Position numbers and translations under genes: made by a program. From Mesorhabditis belari (taxonomy: Eukaryota > Nematoda > Chromadorea > Rhabditida > Rhabditidae), in contig CAUEEP010000022.1 in NCBI GenBank assembly GCA_958450365.1, forward strand, positions 558,001-622,000: a stretch of DNA of 64,000 nt, given 5' to 3'. Shown piece by piece: positions 47,366-58,419 of the stretch (the stretch's first letter is position 1; the number at the start of each line of letters is the position of its first letter). The notes under the pieces are model-generated. The model saw only the letters and a list, made by a program, of their open reading frames with translations, was not told the DNA's origin and did not search any database.

Positions 47366-47933
47366 CAGTTCTCAAAAGCTTTGTTGTTGTCCTATTTTAT
47401 TATAGAAACCGTTGTGAAATCCTGTTCTCCAAAGCATTCTCTCATCGTTAAAAAAAAAGAAAGTTTATACGGAATGTGTTTCTTTTTAGCAAAGAAAAGA
47501 AAACTTTCATGAAAAGTAGTGCTTGATAATATTTAAATATTTAAATAGGGCAAGCGCACTATCCACCAAGTTACGAGCACACTTTTGATATGCCTCAACG
47601 AGATATTTTCCTGGAAATTAGTGCGAAATTCGATAAAAGCTTTCAATCACTAACTTTGAGGTCATTTTTTACCGATTTCCACAAACCTTTTCGTGGTTTT
47701 TGATTTGATTGATAAAGGTTTTTATGTTTTTGCTGTTTTTCTTGATTGACAAGTAAAAAATTGGTTCGGCTTTTGCTCAATTATTTAAAAAGACAGTTTA
47801 TCCAAGCCATTTCGTTTTTCATTTCTCTTTCTTTCTTGGAGGCTCAATAAGCTCTTTCCTTTTAACGAGTTTGTTCTTTTGAAAAAGCAAAAACATTAGC
47901 AAATCGTTTGAATTCCGTTTTCTTTTTCATCTA

Positions 47934-48125
47934 TCAGCAAAAGGTATAAACAGCTTCGGGTTCATTTGGACGAAACAAATTCCATGGTAAGGAACAAGTA
48001 GTTTCACGCCTAATTTCCATTCCGCGAATAGGTCTCTGAGGTGAGGGTTTTTGTGTTTCTAAACAAGAAACAGACAGAAAAGAATGGAGCAAAATGGAAA
48101 CAAATACCGATATTCGATTGTTCAT
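47934..48125 (-). CDS. small secreted peptide, copy 2
   Basis: Encodes exactly the same 63 residues as 40462-40653 (signal peptide MNNRISVFVSILLHSFLSVS, three cysteines in the mature part). It lies 3' of the 8-cysteine peptide gene at 48321-48909 on the same strand, as in the left arm of the inverted duplication. Confidence 0.6.
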   Translation of the reverse strand: MNNRISVFVSILLHSFLSVSCLETQKPSPQRPIRGMEIRRETTCSLPWNLFRPNEPEAVYTFC

Positions 48126-48320
48126 AAAGCAGTTTTGCCACTTTAATGGTCACAACTAGAAGATTTTAGTTGAAAATCTTAAATGAGAAATGGTAAAAAG
48201 ATGAATGTGTGTGCCAGTAAGTAGCATGAGACTTCTTTTCTGTATAGCCCATCACAAAAAGCTTGCAAATCAAATCCTGTTTATTTTTTAAAGTTCAAAC
48301 ACAATAGCGCCAAATGGATT

Positions 48321-48909
48321 TCATTGGCAACAATGCCAGGCGTAGCCAGCCGAACAGCAAGTGCTTCCCGAGTATCCGGGTGCGATCTTGCAATTTCCCC
48401 AACCGCAGCTACACGAAAGGTTGCAAATGCCACGACGAAGGCGTCCACTACGCTCCACTCTAAAAATGCAAGGTTATTTTTTGTCACTGTTAAATGCTAA
48501 AAAGACAAGTGAATCCGAATAAAAACTCATGAAAGTCTGCATTTTTCTCAACAAACATTTCTCGACATCATTAAACTATAGCCATGCAGCTACAAATTGA
48601 GTTAAAATCTCCAAGAGTTATACAAAAAAACTTCACACTAAACACTATCGGTTTTCAATTAAAAACTGGCAGTCAGCTAGATCTTGGTACAGTTAGACAA
48701 AATGCACGATGAACTCAAGTTTTCCACTTGCAAATTACCCCTGAGTACAAAGTTGAAAAAGGCTGCCTAGTTATTTGAGAAAAAAGTTTGGCTTCTTACC
48801 CAATCGATGCGTTCTCAACTTGGTCATCATCATCATCCCCATCAGAAATAGCCATCGAGAAGGCAATGAGACAAACGAGGAAGAGACCAGTCAATCGCTT
48901 GGAGGCCAT
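48321..48909 (-). CDS. secreted 8-cysteine peptide precursor, copy 3
   Basis: Exons 48800-48909 and 48321-48459 join in phase 2 to 82 residues. Signal peptide, acidic stretch (DGDDDDDQVEN), SGRLRR processing site and a 36-residue mature peptide with all eight cysteines are intact. Mature-part changes against copy 2 are conservative (Ala to Ser in the PGY motif region, Ser to Ala before GYAW). An upstream in-frame stretch would extend the frame, but the ATG at 48909 aligns with the starts of copies 1 and 2. Confidence 0.8.
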
Positions 48910-49341
48910 CTCTTGGTAAAGTGAATCGGTTTCGACTTGCTTTCTAGCTCGAATCGCTGACGCTGACTTGACGATGTTTTCGTTGAAACAGGAATCGAAT
49001 TTTGTTGATAAATAATAATGATCATTCTGGAATTTGTTCAAAAAAGTTCTAGTTTTCTTAAGTCAGAATTTCAGTAAAATTGTCATCTTTTTTGAATGAT
49101 CAAAGAGCATCAAAAGTGAAGCAAACAGGCAGGGAAAGTTACTAAATAAAAAATTATTTTGCCTTCAAGGTCACTCCAAAAAAAGGATTACTAAGAAAAC
49201 AGTAGGAGAGAAAGACATTTTTAAGCAAGCAAACTAAAGTTTAAACTTTTAAGCTGAAAATTATTAGAGTTAAATTAATCATTTTTTAGGTACCCAGTTT
49301 GCAAAACTTCTATTTGTTTCTAGATTTTTCTTGTTTAACTA

Positions 49342-51008
49342 CACCCATGCACAAAAAAAATGTCACATCGTTTTTACAAAACTTTACGCCTAAGTTTGAC
49401 CTACTAAACGTGTTCCAAATTCTATGCTGTCAAAAGGTTTTAGATAGCAAAAAGCTTCTACTTTCTTGTGAAAAAGTGTTCAAGTTCCAGCAATTTGTTT
49501 AAATTTTTATTTTTCAATAAATACCGGAAGAACACCAAAAACGGGTGCACAAAAAAAATGTCGCATTTAACTTGAACCTGCTTTTTTTCCGTTTTACTTT
49601 TTTTTGATTGCATTCTTTTATGCTAATTTTTTTAATTTTAGAATGGTAAAATCACAGCTCTCAACGCCAGACAAAGAAAAGATTGTTGAAGCAAGGAAAC
49701 AAGGAATCCCGCGGAAACAGGTGGCCGAGCTGTTCAAATGTGATGTAAGAACCGTTTCTCGCATTGCTGCGAAGTCGAGAACGACTGGAAATTTGCACAG
49801 GACACCAGGAAGTGGACGGCCACCAGCCACTACACGACGCGAAGACAAGGCTTTGATTTTGGCGCACAATAAGGACCCGAATCTTAACGCGTCGGATGGT
49901 GTTTGCCTCATCAAGCAACAATTCGGCAAGGATATCAATCGAATGACAGTGAGCCGACGCTTGAATCGAGCAGGATTGATAACTAGAAGGGCCGCCAAGA
50001 AGCCTCTGATGGTTGCCAAGCACAGGAAGATCCGACTCGAGTTCGCAAAAAAGTACCAAAGTTGGACGCCGAATGACTGGGCCAATGTCATTTTCACCGA
50101 TGAGTCGAAGATCAATCTCTTCAACCCTAATGGCAACCACTTGATCCGGAGACCAGTTGGACAACGCCATAACATCAAATACTTGTGGCCGACAGTCAAA
50201 TTTGGTGGCGGATCGATTATGCTATGGGGTAAAAGACTTGTTCCCTTATGTCAACTAATCTTGCTTTTTTTTCAGGAGCGATGACTAGAAGTTCACCAGG
50301 TCCGCTCGTCTTTCTCAACTCAACCTTGAAGGCCCAGCGGTACAAGACGATCCTGGAGAATGATCTTCTTCCATTTGCGACCACGAATATGGGACAAGGA
50401 TGGTTGTTGTACCAGGATAACGCTCCGTGTCACAAGCACCAGATGTTGATAGGAAGGGTCGGCCGACTTTCAAACGGTGGAAGGGCTCGTTTACCGGGAT
50501 GGTTCGCTGACAATCGTGTCAAGCTCGTCGCTGTTCCACCTTACAGCCCGGATCTCAACGTAATCGAGCATTTGTGGTCGCACATCAAGGGTAAACTGAA
50601 GGGCAAACGATTTGCGACCAAGGTTGAGCTTTGGTACTTCATTCGAAGCGAATGGCAGAAAATTTCTCTCAAATCTTGGAGGATTTGACTGATTCGATGC
50701 CACGGAGGATTCAGGCAGTTATTCAAGCTAGGGGAGGCCCGACAAAATATTAGATTTTTGTTTTTATCAATTTTTATTTTATGTGTGACATTTTTTTTGT
50801 GCACCCGTTTTTGGTGTTCTTCCGGTATTTATTGAAAAATAAAAATTTAAACAAATTGCTGGAACTTGAACACTTTTTCACAAGAAAGTAGAAGCTTTTT
50901 GCTATCTAAAACCTTTTGACAGCATAGAATTTGGAACACGTTTAGTAGGTCAAATTTAGGCGTAAAGTTTTGTAAAAACGATGTGACATTTTTTTTTGTG
51001 CATGGGTG
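49342..51008 (+). mobile_element. Tc1-like transposon with long IR/DR ends
   Basis: About 227-bp inverted terminal repeats (49342-49568 and 50782-51008) begin CACCCATGCAC and are flanked by TA. Each end carries two copies of a GTGCACAAAAAAAATGTC-like block, outer and inner, as expected of IR/DR-type Tc1 elements in which the transposase binds twice per end. It interrupts the right arm of the inverted duplication; the empty TA site is at 39347-39348. Confidence 0.95.
49643..50753 (+). pseudogene. Tc1-type transposase, frameshifted near the C-terminus
   Basis: Exons 49643-50228 and 50276 onward, joined in phase 1 across a 47-base intron. Paired-like HTH region (KEKIVEARKQGIPRKQVAEL; GRPPATTRRED), first catalytic Asp in VIFTDESKI, second in LLYQDNAPCH, Glu in SPDLNVIEHLW, giving the DD-E triad. 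Close to the end two extra bases (TC, near 50667) shift the frame, replacing the usual ending (visible in the next frame as DSMPRRIQAVIQARGGPTKY) by an early stop. The catalytic core is intact, so the defect is recent. Confidence 0.85.
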
Positions 51009-51375
51009 TATCATCGAAACATGAAAAAAGGCTAAACAAGTCCTGTAATTTGACTCGTGACCCAGGGTCATGGAAACGGTCCATACGAAAAAAGAGTGGA
51101 AATCTAAGTCTTGTCAAGTCCGTCAAATAGCATTGGCTGCCATCAGATGCAGACGGTTGTTGGGCCGTTTTCTGTCCTGCAAATAACTCTTCATTTTTAG
51201 CCTTTTTGATACCTGTCATACTGAAGGGTAATGGAAGGGATGCACTCTTACATCTAGATGTTGAAATGTGTTTTTCTGAAACAGTTGTCGTGTCTCGTCT
51301 TTATACAAGCCTGACTTGCTGTAGCAGCTCAACCCGGGTGCACATTGCTCATTGCTTGTTGGCTCGAAATAAAGC

Positions 51376-51653
51376 TACCGTCAATACTGTAATAGTACCC
51401 CACCCCCATAATGACGGTGCGGAGTGTTGCGTAGTCTAGCTTTGAACGAGTTTTTCTCGACACTGGTTTATGCTAGAATGCGCGCTTAGGTATAAAAAAA
51501 TAGCTGAAATTCAGGGCTATTTTTTGATATCAAAGATGCATTTTTTGAAAGTACGGGCGCTTTGAAAAAATTAAATACTATAAAACTTTTGCGACTACGC
51601 GGCTGTACGAGGGCGGTGGGGTACTATTACAGTATCTACGGTAGGTATTTTGA
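51376..51653. mobile_element. MITE with TACTGTAATAGTACCCCACC ends
   Basis: Inverted ends of about 29 bp enclose 278 bp with no coding frame. A truncated copy lies at 37633-37812, sharing the left end and inner blocks such as GCGGAGTGTTGCGTAGTCTA. Confidence 0.8.
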
Positions 51654-51683
51654 AAGAGATTTTGAAATTCAATAAAGAGAATA

Positions 51684-52553
51684 TTAGGTTGTCGGATTAT
51701 GAATTGCCGTTTTTATCAAAAAGTAATTTTATTATAAAATCAATACAAAAATAATTTAATCTAAAAGGTATTCTCCATCGGTATCTATGACATATCGCTA
51801 ACGTCCACGCAAAGAATGAATGCCCTTGTTGAAGAACTCGACCGGCTGTGACTCAAAGAAATTGGCCACCCAAATTTGGACTTCATCGCGGTTTTTGAAT
51901 TTTTTTTCGACCAAGGAATGCTGCATCGACCGGAACAAAGGGTAATCAGATGGCGCAAGGTCTGGGCTATATGGCGGGTGAGGCAGAAGTTCCCAGCCCA
52001 ATTCTTCAATTTTTTTGAGAGTTACTTTTGCGGTGTGTGGATGCGCGTTGTCATGGAGCAATTTTGTTGACGCTGTTTCCACTCCCTGTCGACGAAGCGA
52101 TTGATCGACGCGGCTTAATTGTTCTTTGTAGAGGTCCGCATTAACCGTTTGACCAGAATTTAGCACTTCAAAATGCACCAATCCTTTGCTATTCCACCAA
52201 ACACATAGCATCACCTTTTTGCCATGGATGTCTGGTTTTGGAGAAACCAATTGCGACATTGACGTTCGTTGATAACATCTTCTCCGAATGCATTGCTGAT
52301 AGAGCGATGGGATTCTGCCGCTGTTTTTCTTTGTTTGAAGTCGTACAACAAACAAATCCGCATTTTATTTTTGATGTCGTTCATTTCCTAAGACAAATTT
52401 ATATTAAAAATCTAAGCAAATATAGACGAATAATATATCAATCGACGCGGCATAAAACGCTCTTTAATATAGTTAAAAAAGTACCACAAAAATTTATTTG
52501 AAAAAAAAATACAAAGCAAAAAGACAACGGCAATTCATAATCCGACAACCTAA
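51684..52553 (-). mobile_element. internally deleted mariner
   Basis: Ends TTAGGTTGTCGGATTATGAA, inverted and flanked by TA. On the minus strand the N-terminal HTH (LLYDFKQRKTAAESHRSI, ending CRNWF) is fused, with a frame change, to the catalytic region starting KPDIHGKKVMLCVWW; about 110 codons including the first catalytic Asp are deleted. The second and third Asp are kept (LLHDNAHPHT; YSPDLAPSDYPLF, D34D). Near the end a TAG replaces a Trp codon (before RYVIDTDGEYLLD). Non-autonomous. Confidence 0.85.
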
Positions 52554-53384
52554 TATTTTGTAATGTATAATTGAGAGCTCATCGAGGTATCCGTCATAAC
52601 ATTTCACCGAAAGTCTTGAAAGTTTACGCTTACAGTTTCTCCCACAGTTTCTTTTTTTAATCGAGTTATTAAATTCTGGAACATTTTCCCCCCTCATGTT
52701 CGTGATATTCCCACCATGGCTAGATTCAAAGCCGCAATTTCGGCAATTGATTTGACTGCTCTGTGATTCTTTCTCGAGGTATCTATTTATCTTTTGGGTG
52801 TGTTTTGAGTGGTTTCCCGGGTAATTATTGTGATTTGGTTTTGTCGTTATTCAACTGAATAAAGCATATATATTACAAATAGGAGCCTCCAGGATTTTGG
52901 AAAAAGATCCTTTGCTTTCTAGCAACATACCGGGTAGCAGGTAATTACTTAATTACACCCTATTTTAGAAATAACTCCTCGCTGAATTGTCCGATCGACA
53001 AAATTAAAGTTTATCTAAAATTTTCTACGGTAAATCCTTTGGGTTTAATGCACAGAATATACACTAACCCAACTATTTTTTGAAAAGAAAATCAAATTTA
53101 CCAGAAACTATCTATAATTTATAGCAAAAAAAATACCTCACGTCATTTCTCGCCTATCGTTCTGTTTAAGAAGCGACAATGCACAGGATATAAACGAACC
53201 CAACGATTTTTTGAAAAGAAATTCAAAGAAAGAAAATCAATTTTACCAGAAACTTTATCAATAATTTATAGCAAAAAAAGTTTAAAAGTTTACAACGAGG
53301 AAGTTTTTCTGAATAGATTAATCCATTTGAATGAAGATATTACTTTTGTCGAGACTCTTTATTTTCTAATGACATTAAAATTGG

Positions 53385-53585
53385 TTAACTGGATTCCTCA
53401 TCTTCTTCGACTTCTTCGACTTCTTCAACTTCTTGTTCAACTGTCACTGTTCCATCTGGATGATAGGTTTTCACCGTCACCGTCTTAACTCCATTACAGA
53501 TTTCAGTAATCGTCTCGGTTCGAGTGCCACCGTCGCCTGGAAACAGAATTTTGCTAAACAAAATGCTCGCACTAAGACACAACAT
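53385..53585 (-). CDS. small secreted protein with acidic tail, copy 1
   Basis: Sixty-six residues from ATG. A hydrophobic leader (MLCLSASILFSKILF) is followed by a beta-hairpin-like core (TRTETITEICNGVKTVTVKT, YHPDGTVTVE) with one Cys and then a tail of V-E-E repeats ending DEESS. The paralogue at 58420-58596 shares the core but has a different, short tail. A TTTCCAG within the leader could be a splice acceptor, in which case the true start is elsewhere. Confidence 0.45.
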   Translation of the reverse strand: MLCLSASILFSKILFPGDGGTRTETITEICNGVKTVTVKTYHPDGTVTVEQEVEEVEEVEEDEESS

Positions 53586-53831
53586 CCTGACAAGGGAAGG
53601 AAACTATATTTGCTGGCCAAATCATATGAGCCATACCATTCGACGCAGAATTTCACCCTGCTGATGATGCCTTTCTTTTTTGCTAGACAGAAAAAGACAA
53701 TCAGCACCCAGACTCGAGCTATAAGGAGGTCAACTATAGGGTCAACTATAAGGTCAACTATAAGGAGAAACTCTTTACAAAACTTTAAACGCGTATAACT
53801 TTTGACAGAGTGATGGGACTGATTAAAAGTA

Positions 53832-53906
53832 CTATAACCCACATCCGCTCATTTGCTCCATTTGCTGTTGCATCGGACAGGTGTTGGTGGTGCGTCGGCT
53901 GCACAT
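53832..53906 (-). CDS. very short Met/Gln-rich peptide, copy 1
   Basis: Twenty-four codons: MCSRRTTNTCPMQQQMEQMS then GCGL. It aligns with the first and last part of the peptide at 57957-58121 and lacks the internal Gln/Met repeat, so the two are length variants of one small gene. Expression is unproven. Confidence 0.35.
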   Translation of the reverse strand: MCSRRTTNTCPMQQQMEQMSGCGL

Positions 53907-54524
53907 CGTTGCAGAAGAGAAGTTAGTTGTGCTTGAAAGTGAACTGAATTCAATGCTCTCCACTGATCCGTGCTTTCTTATATTCTGATTCGTCTTATCT
54001 TTCCATGTGGTAAAGAGCAGCGACGCCGTTCGGCGAGCCACAAGGCTTTTGAGTGGGCATTAGGAGAGGGCAATAAAGAGTCCAGTTAAATCGAAAAAAA
54101 ATTCGTTGCGCCACCTCTGATTTCGTCTTTTCCGAGAATCTTTTTTGTTGTAGCAAGTATTTTCTTTTTTCCAGGAATTCTGCTCAATTGTGTTGCACTT
54201 TTGAGTTCTCTACAGCAAATATACAATGGGAATTGATAGTAGCAAGACCAGGAAGATGAGTGTTGATTTGAAGAGTTCATTCCATTTAAAACAATATCTT
54301 TTACTGTTTCAATAAATCCAGATCAATCAATTGCAACAAAAAAGGAATGAGAATTCTTGGGAAAAAGTTTTAAATAAAAGTTAAACGTTTGTTTAGTTAA
54401 AAATAAAGTCATAGCTTTTTAGTTAAAATTAATTAGAAGATATGGGATCAAAAATGCTCCTCAAGATTAATAAAAAAGAAACTAAAAGATTGACTTTCGA
54501 TAAAAATTAATATTCTAAACTCGT

Positions 54525-55421
54525 TCAATCACGGCCTTTCTCAATTTTCTGAATTTTCCATGTCGAAAGTCTCAAAAAGTATTCTCTACAGTTAACAAAC
54601 TTTTCGATTCTTGCTGATGTCCAGCAATTGAAATGTAAATTATATTTTATTGAAATTCGAGCTGAAATTGATCCAGTCGAGCAACAGCAACTTTTACCAA
54701 CGTTTCTAATCTCTCGTTTAATGTAAATACAAATTTTTCGATTTATCGTTTCGTCTTGGGTGTAATGCAGTTCCTCATCATTCTTCCCATCTCCACAACT
54801 CCAGATCTCCTTCTCTTTTCCCTTCATCCAGCCACCAGGAAATGGCGTGCGCTCATCAAAATCGTCTCGTAAAAAGTAATTCTTAGCAATAGGAAACCAG
54901 ATCCGATTGGTTGATGAAGAGAGATAAGATCGGAATGAGTAATTCATGAAGAGACAATTTTTCATGAAATTTAAAGCTTCAATGCAATTCGAAACTTTAC
55001 GATACTGTTGCCATGGGGAGAGATAATATTTTGTTTCTAAACACTGAAATGCTTGAACCAAAATCCAAACTGGAACAATTAGCTCGTGTAAGATGAGCAA
55101 CTCAAGTCTGACAACGATTCCTTTTTCTTCGCTAGAAAGGACTTTTTGTTTTTCGAAATCGGAATCAGAGTCACCTTGATCTTTTTCAAATGTTCCAATG
55201 GTTTCCGCTAACTCCTCAATATGGTGATATGCTTGGAGTATCCCCTCAGCAATCTTTGGGATTCCGTCGAGAAACAGTTCTTTCTCCGAACTATTCAGCT
55301 TTTTAAATTCCTTTTTTAAAAGCCTAATTTCCTCTTTGTCCATGAAAAAGTCGATTTCCTTTTCCAAATCCGGGTTCCCAAAATCTTTGCTTTCGCCTTT
55401 GAGATCTTTTCTCTCGCTCAT
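54525..55421 (-). pseudogene. decayed gene of unknown function, copy 2
   Basis: An open frame of 298 codons from ATG 55421 (MSERKDLKGESKDFGNPDLE). Its first about 235 codons keep the ancestral frame lost in copy 1 (40872-42279), including FFMDKEEIRLLKKEFKKLNS and GGWMKGKEKEIWSCGDG. A two-base loss near 54740 then shifts the frame relative to copy 1, and near 54660 homology stops and sequence of the neighbouring duplicated gene follows. The C-terminus is therefore not original, though a truncated protein could still be made. Confidence 0.6.
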
Positions 55422-55664
55422 GGTTATCTCATCTTTTGTCCCATCCCTATTGCTCTCAAAAAATTTTTTTATTTTCGTTAAAAGCGCAAGCGTTTTGAGA
55501 AAAGCGTTCTTCTAAAATTGAGGTGATTAACTTCTTCAAACAAGAAAATAAAGATAACGTTCTGGGTGAGCAAAAAAGTTCGCATGCTTTTTCTGTAATT
55601 TTGGTCCACAACAAGACCAGAAAGAAGCAAAGAATACATGGAAAAACTAAGAAAGCTCAGATAC

Positions 55665-57300
55665 TCATTGTATAATTCTTAATATGTATACTCTTTTGAG
55701 TTCACTTTTGATGATGCCAACTTGGAGAATTTGATCGCTAGCCTCAATCAAGAATGGACCGCCATCTGAAAGAAGAAATTACTTCAGCTTTTAGTTCTCT
55801 TCATCTCCTGTCAAAATAGCATTTTACTTGACTTGGTTTTTAGCTTTTTGGTCTATCCAAAGGACCAAAATAACCAAATTTGGACTTGAACTCCTTCAAT
55901 ATCTCGAGCTTCGGATTATATCCATCCGACAGCGTATATTGTCCTAAATGATATCGTTTCTGTATAAAATATTAGGTTGGCAACTTAATAATGACGCGTC
56001 ACTACTTAACATGTTTTTTGTAATTTCAAGCGCCGTTTCTTCCCTCTTTTTTGCATATATACAAAGTAAAAGATGTCTACATAAATAACATTTAGTGCTC
56101 CAAATTTCATCATTTGCTTTTTGGCAAAAAAAGGAGGACAAAAAATTCCGTATTCGAGCTGCATTGTTCTACGATTTTAAACAAGGAAAATCACCAGCTG
56201 AATCTCATCGCACGATCATCACTGTTTTTGGAGAGGAAAGTATACACATTCGGCAATGTCAACGATGGTTTCAAAGATTCCAAGGCGGCGATGAAAGCCT
56301 CGTAGACGAGCCACACCAAGGACATCCTCCAGAAGTGGTCGACGATGACTTGCTCGCCTTAATTGAAGATTGCCCAACACTCACCGTTCGTGAGTTGGCA
56401 GAAATATTTGAAGTATCCCATATGACAATCAAAAACTATTTACGCAAACTTGGGAAAAGAATCGAGTTGGAAAATGGGCTCCTCACGAGCTGACCCAGAG
56501 CAACAAAATGTCGCCTCAATTTTGCTACAAAAATACAAATCAAACGACTTTTTTCACAGGGTTTTGACTTCTGACGAAACGTGGATCAACTACGAGAACG
56601 TTAAACGCAAAAATCGATGGCTATCTGCTGGGCAGACCCCTCAAACCACTCCCAAACCTGATGTCCATGGGAAGAAGATAATGCTCTGTTGCTGGTGGAA
56701 CTTCAAGGGATTGGTGCATTATGAAGTGCTGAAACCTGGCCAAACCGTCGATGCTGATCTTTATTCGAAGCAATTAATGAGAGTTAACGAGTCTCTGAAG
56801 AAATTGGGGCTCAAACCGGAGAGAGTCAGATTTTTACACGACAACGCAAAACCTCACACTGCAAAGATCACTTATAAGAAAATCGAGGAACTTGGCTGGA
56901 AAGTTTTGCCCCACGCGTCTTATTCACCTGATCTGGCTCCTTCAGATTACTTTTTGTTTCGGTCGGTGAAGCACTTTTTGGAGGGAGAAAAGTTCGATGA
57001 TCATGTTCAGGTCATAAAAGCAGTGAATGACTACTTCGCCTCAAAAACTCCCAAGTTCTTCGAGGATGGGATCCGGGATTTGCGCAGAAGATGGGAAGGA
57101 GTCATAGATACTAATGGAGAATACCTTTCGAATTGAAAGCTCTTCTTTTGTGTTTTTTGAAATAAATGATTTGTTACATAAACGCGTCATTATTAAGTTG
57201 CCAACCTAATATAATTTGCAATTTAATTGCAGGACATCAGCAAGAATAGAAACGTTTTTTAACTGTAGAGAATACTTTTTGAGATCTTCGAAATTGAACA
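55665..57300 (-). pseudogene. decayed two-exon gene, copy 2, split by mariner
   Basis: The 3' exon (GGPFLIEASDQILQVGIIKS, stop at 55665) and preceding piece (YHLGQYTLSDGYNPKLEILK) lie left of the mariner; the 5' piece (LTVEKVFLIL-like, 57230-57300) lies right of it. Here a donor at KSKF|GTTATTTTG and acceptor CTTTCAG join in phase 1, which is the only intact evidence for the splice. Confidence 0.5.
55972..57209 (+). mobile_element. full-length mariner, frameshifted
   Basis: Ends TTAGGTTGGCAACTTAATAA, inverted and flanked by TA (1238 bp). Transposase: HTH region (AALFYDFKQGKSPAESHRTI; QRWFQRFQGGDESLVDEPHQ) to about 56465, then two closely spaced indels (56460-56500), then the catalytic part with all three Asp residues (VLTSDETWINY; FLHDNAKPHT; YSPDLAPSDYFLF, D34D) to the stop at 57136. 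Apart from the small frame defects it is well preserved, so probably young. Confidence 0.9.
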
Positions 57301-57956
57301 TTCAAAAAATTAAGAAAGTCTGTTGAAGGAGTTTAGAATATTAATTTTTATCGAAAGTCAACCACTTTCGTTCCTTTTTTATTAATCTTCTCTTGAGGAG
57401 CATTTTTGATCCCATATCTTTTCGCTAATTAATTTTAAATAAAAAAACTTTAACGTTATTTTTACTAAACAAACGTTTAACGTTTCTTTAAAAATTTTTC
57501 CCGAGAATTCTCATTCCTTTTTTGTTGCAATTGATTGATCTAGATTTATTGAAACAGTAAAAATATTGTTTCAAATGGAATGAACTCTTCAAATCAACGC
57601 TCATCTTCCTTGTCTTGCTACTATCAATTCTCATTGTATATTTGCTGTAGAGAACTGAAAAGTGCAACACAATTGAGCAGAATTCCTGGAAAAAAGTAAA
57701 ATTCTTGCCACAACGAAAAAGATTCTCGGAGAAGACGAAATCAGAGGTGGCGCAACGAATTTTTTATTCGATTTAACTGGACTCTTTATTGCCCTCTCCT
57801 AATGCCCACTCAAAAACCTTTTGTGGCTCGCCGAACGGCGTCGCTGCTTTTTGCCATATGAAAAGATAAGACGAACCAGAATATAAGAAGCACGGATCAG
57901 TGGAGATCATTGAATTCAGTTCACTTTCAAGCACAACTAACTTCTCTTCTGCAACA

Positions 57957-58121
57957 ATGTGCAGCCGACGGACCATCAGCACCTGTCCTATGCAACAGCA
58001 AATGAACCAAATGTCCTGTCCCAGGCAACAGCAAATGCAACATCAAATGCAACAGCAAATGCAACAGCAAATGCAACAGCAAATGAACCAAATGTCGCAA
58101 ATGGGCGGATGTGAGTTATAG
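57957..58121 (+). CDS. Met/Gln-rich small peptide, copy 2
   Basis: Fifty-four residues: MCSRRTISTCPMQQQMNQMS, then a run of QQQM repeats, ending MGGCEL. Three or four cysteines flank the repeat. A duplicate lacking the repeat is at 53832-53906. The last codons overlap a GTGAGT that could be a splice donor; in the other copy this is GTGGGT, so the unspliced reading is preferred. Confidence 0.4.
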   Translation: MCSRRTISTCPMQQQMNQMSCPRQQQMQHQMQQQMQQQMQQQMNQMSQMGGCEL

Positions 58122-58419
58122 TACTTTTAATCAGTCCCATCACTCTGTCAAAAGTTATACGCGTTTAAAGTTTTGCAAAGAGTTTCGAAAACTCCTTACA
58201 TTACAACCGTGGTTTCCGCGAGCTCAGCATTTGCAGCAGAGGCCGAGTGGTAGTGAGTTAGGAGACAAGTCGATGGCTTTCCTGTTCTAGTCTGGTTGCT
58301 GATTGTCTTTTTCTGTCTAGCAAAAAAGAAAGGCATCATCAGCAGGGTGAAACTCTGCGTCGAATGGTATGGCTCATATGATTTGGCCAGCAAATATAGC
58401 TGGGCCTTCCCTTGTCAGG

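Larger units (their letters stand above)
47718..51060. repeat. right arm of large inverted duplication, with Tc1 insertion
   Basis: Inverted copy of 39300-40873. Removing the Tc1-like element (49342-51008) restores collinearity, with CTTGTTTAACTATCATCG here matching the complement of the left arm near 39347. Confidence 0.9.
53045..54560. repeat. left arm of a second large inverted duplication
   Basis: Matches 57230-58815 in inverted orientation. It contains short forms of the two small genes described at 53385-53585 and 53832-53906. At its outer edge (53047-53275) a block of about 125 bp (AACCCAACTATTTTTTGAAA, CCAGAAACT, ATTTATAGC) is repeated twice in tandem. Confidence 0.8.

Noticed and set aside
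49618..50199. 193- and 169-codon minus-strand frames in the Tc1-like element
   Set aside because: Antisense of the transposase exon 1.
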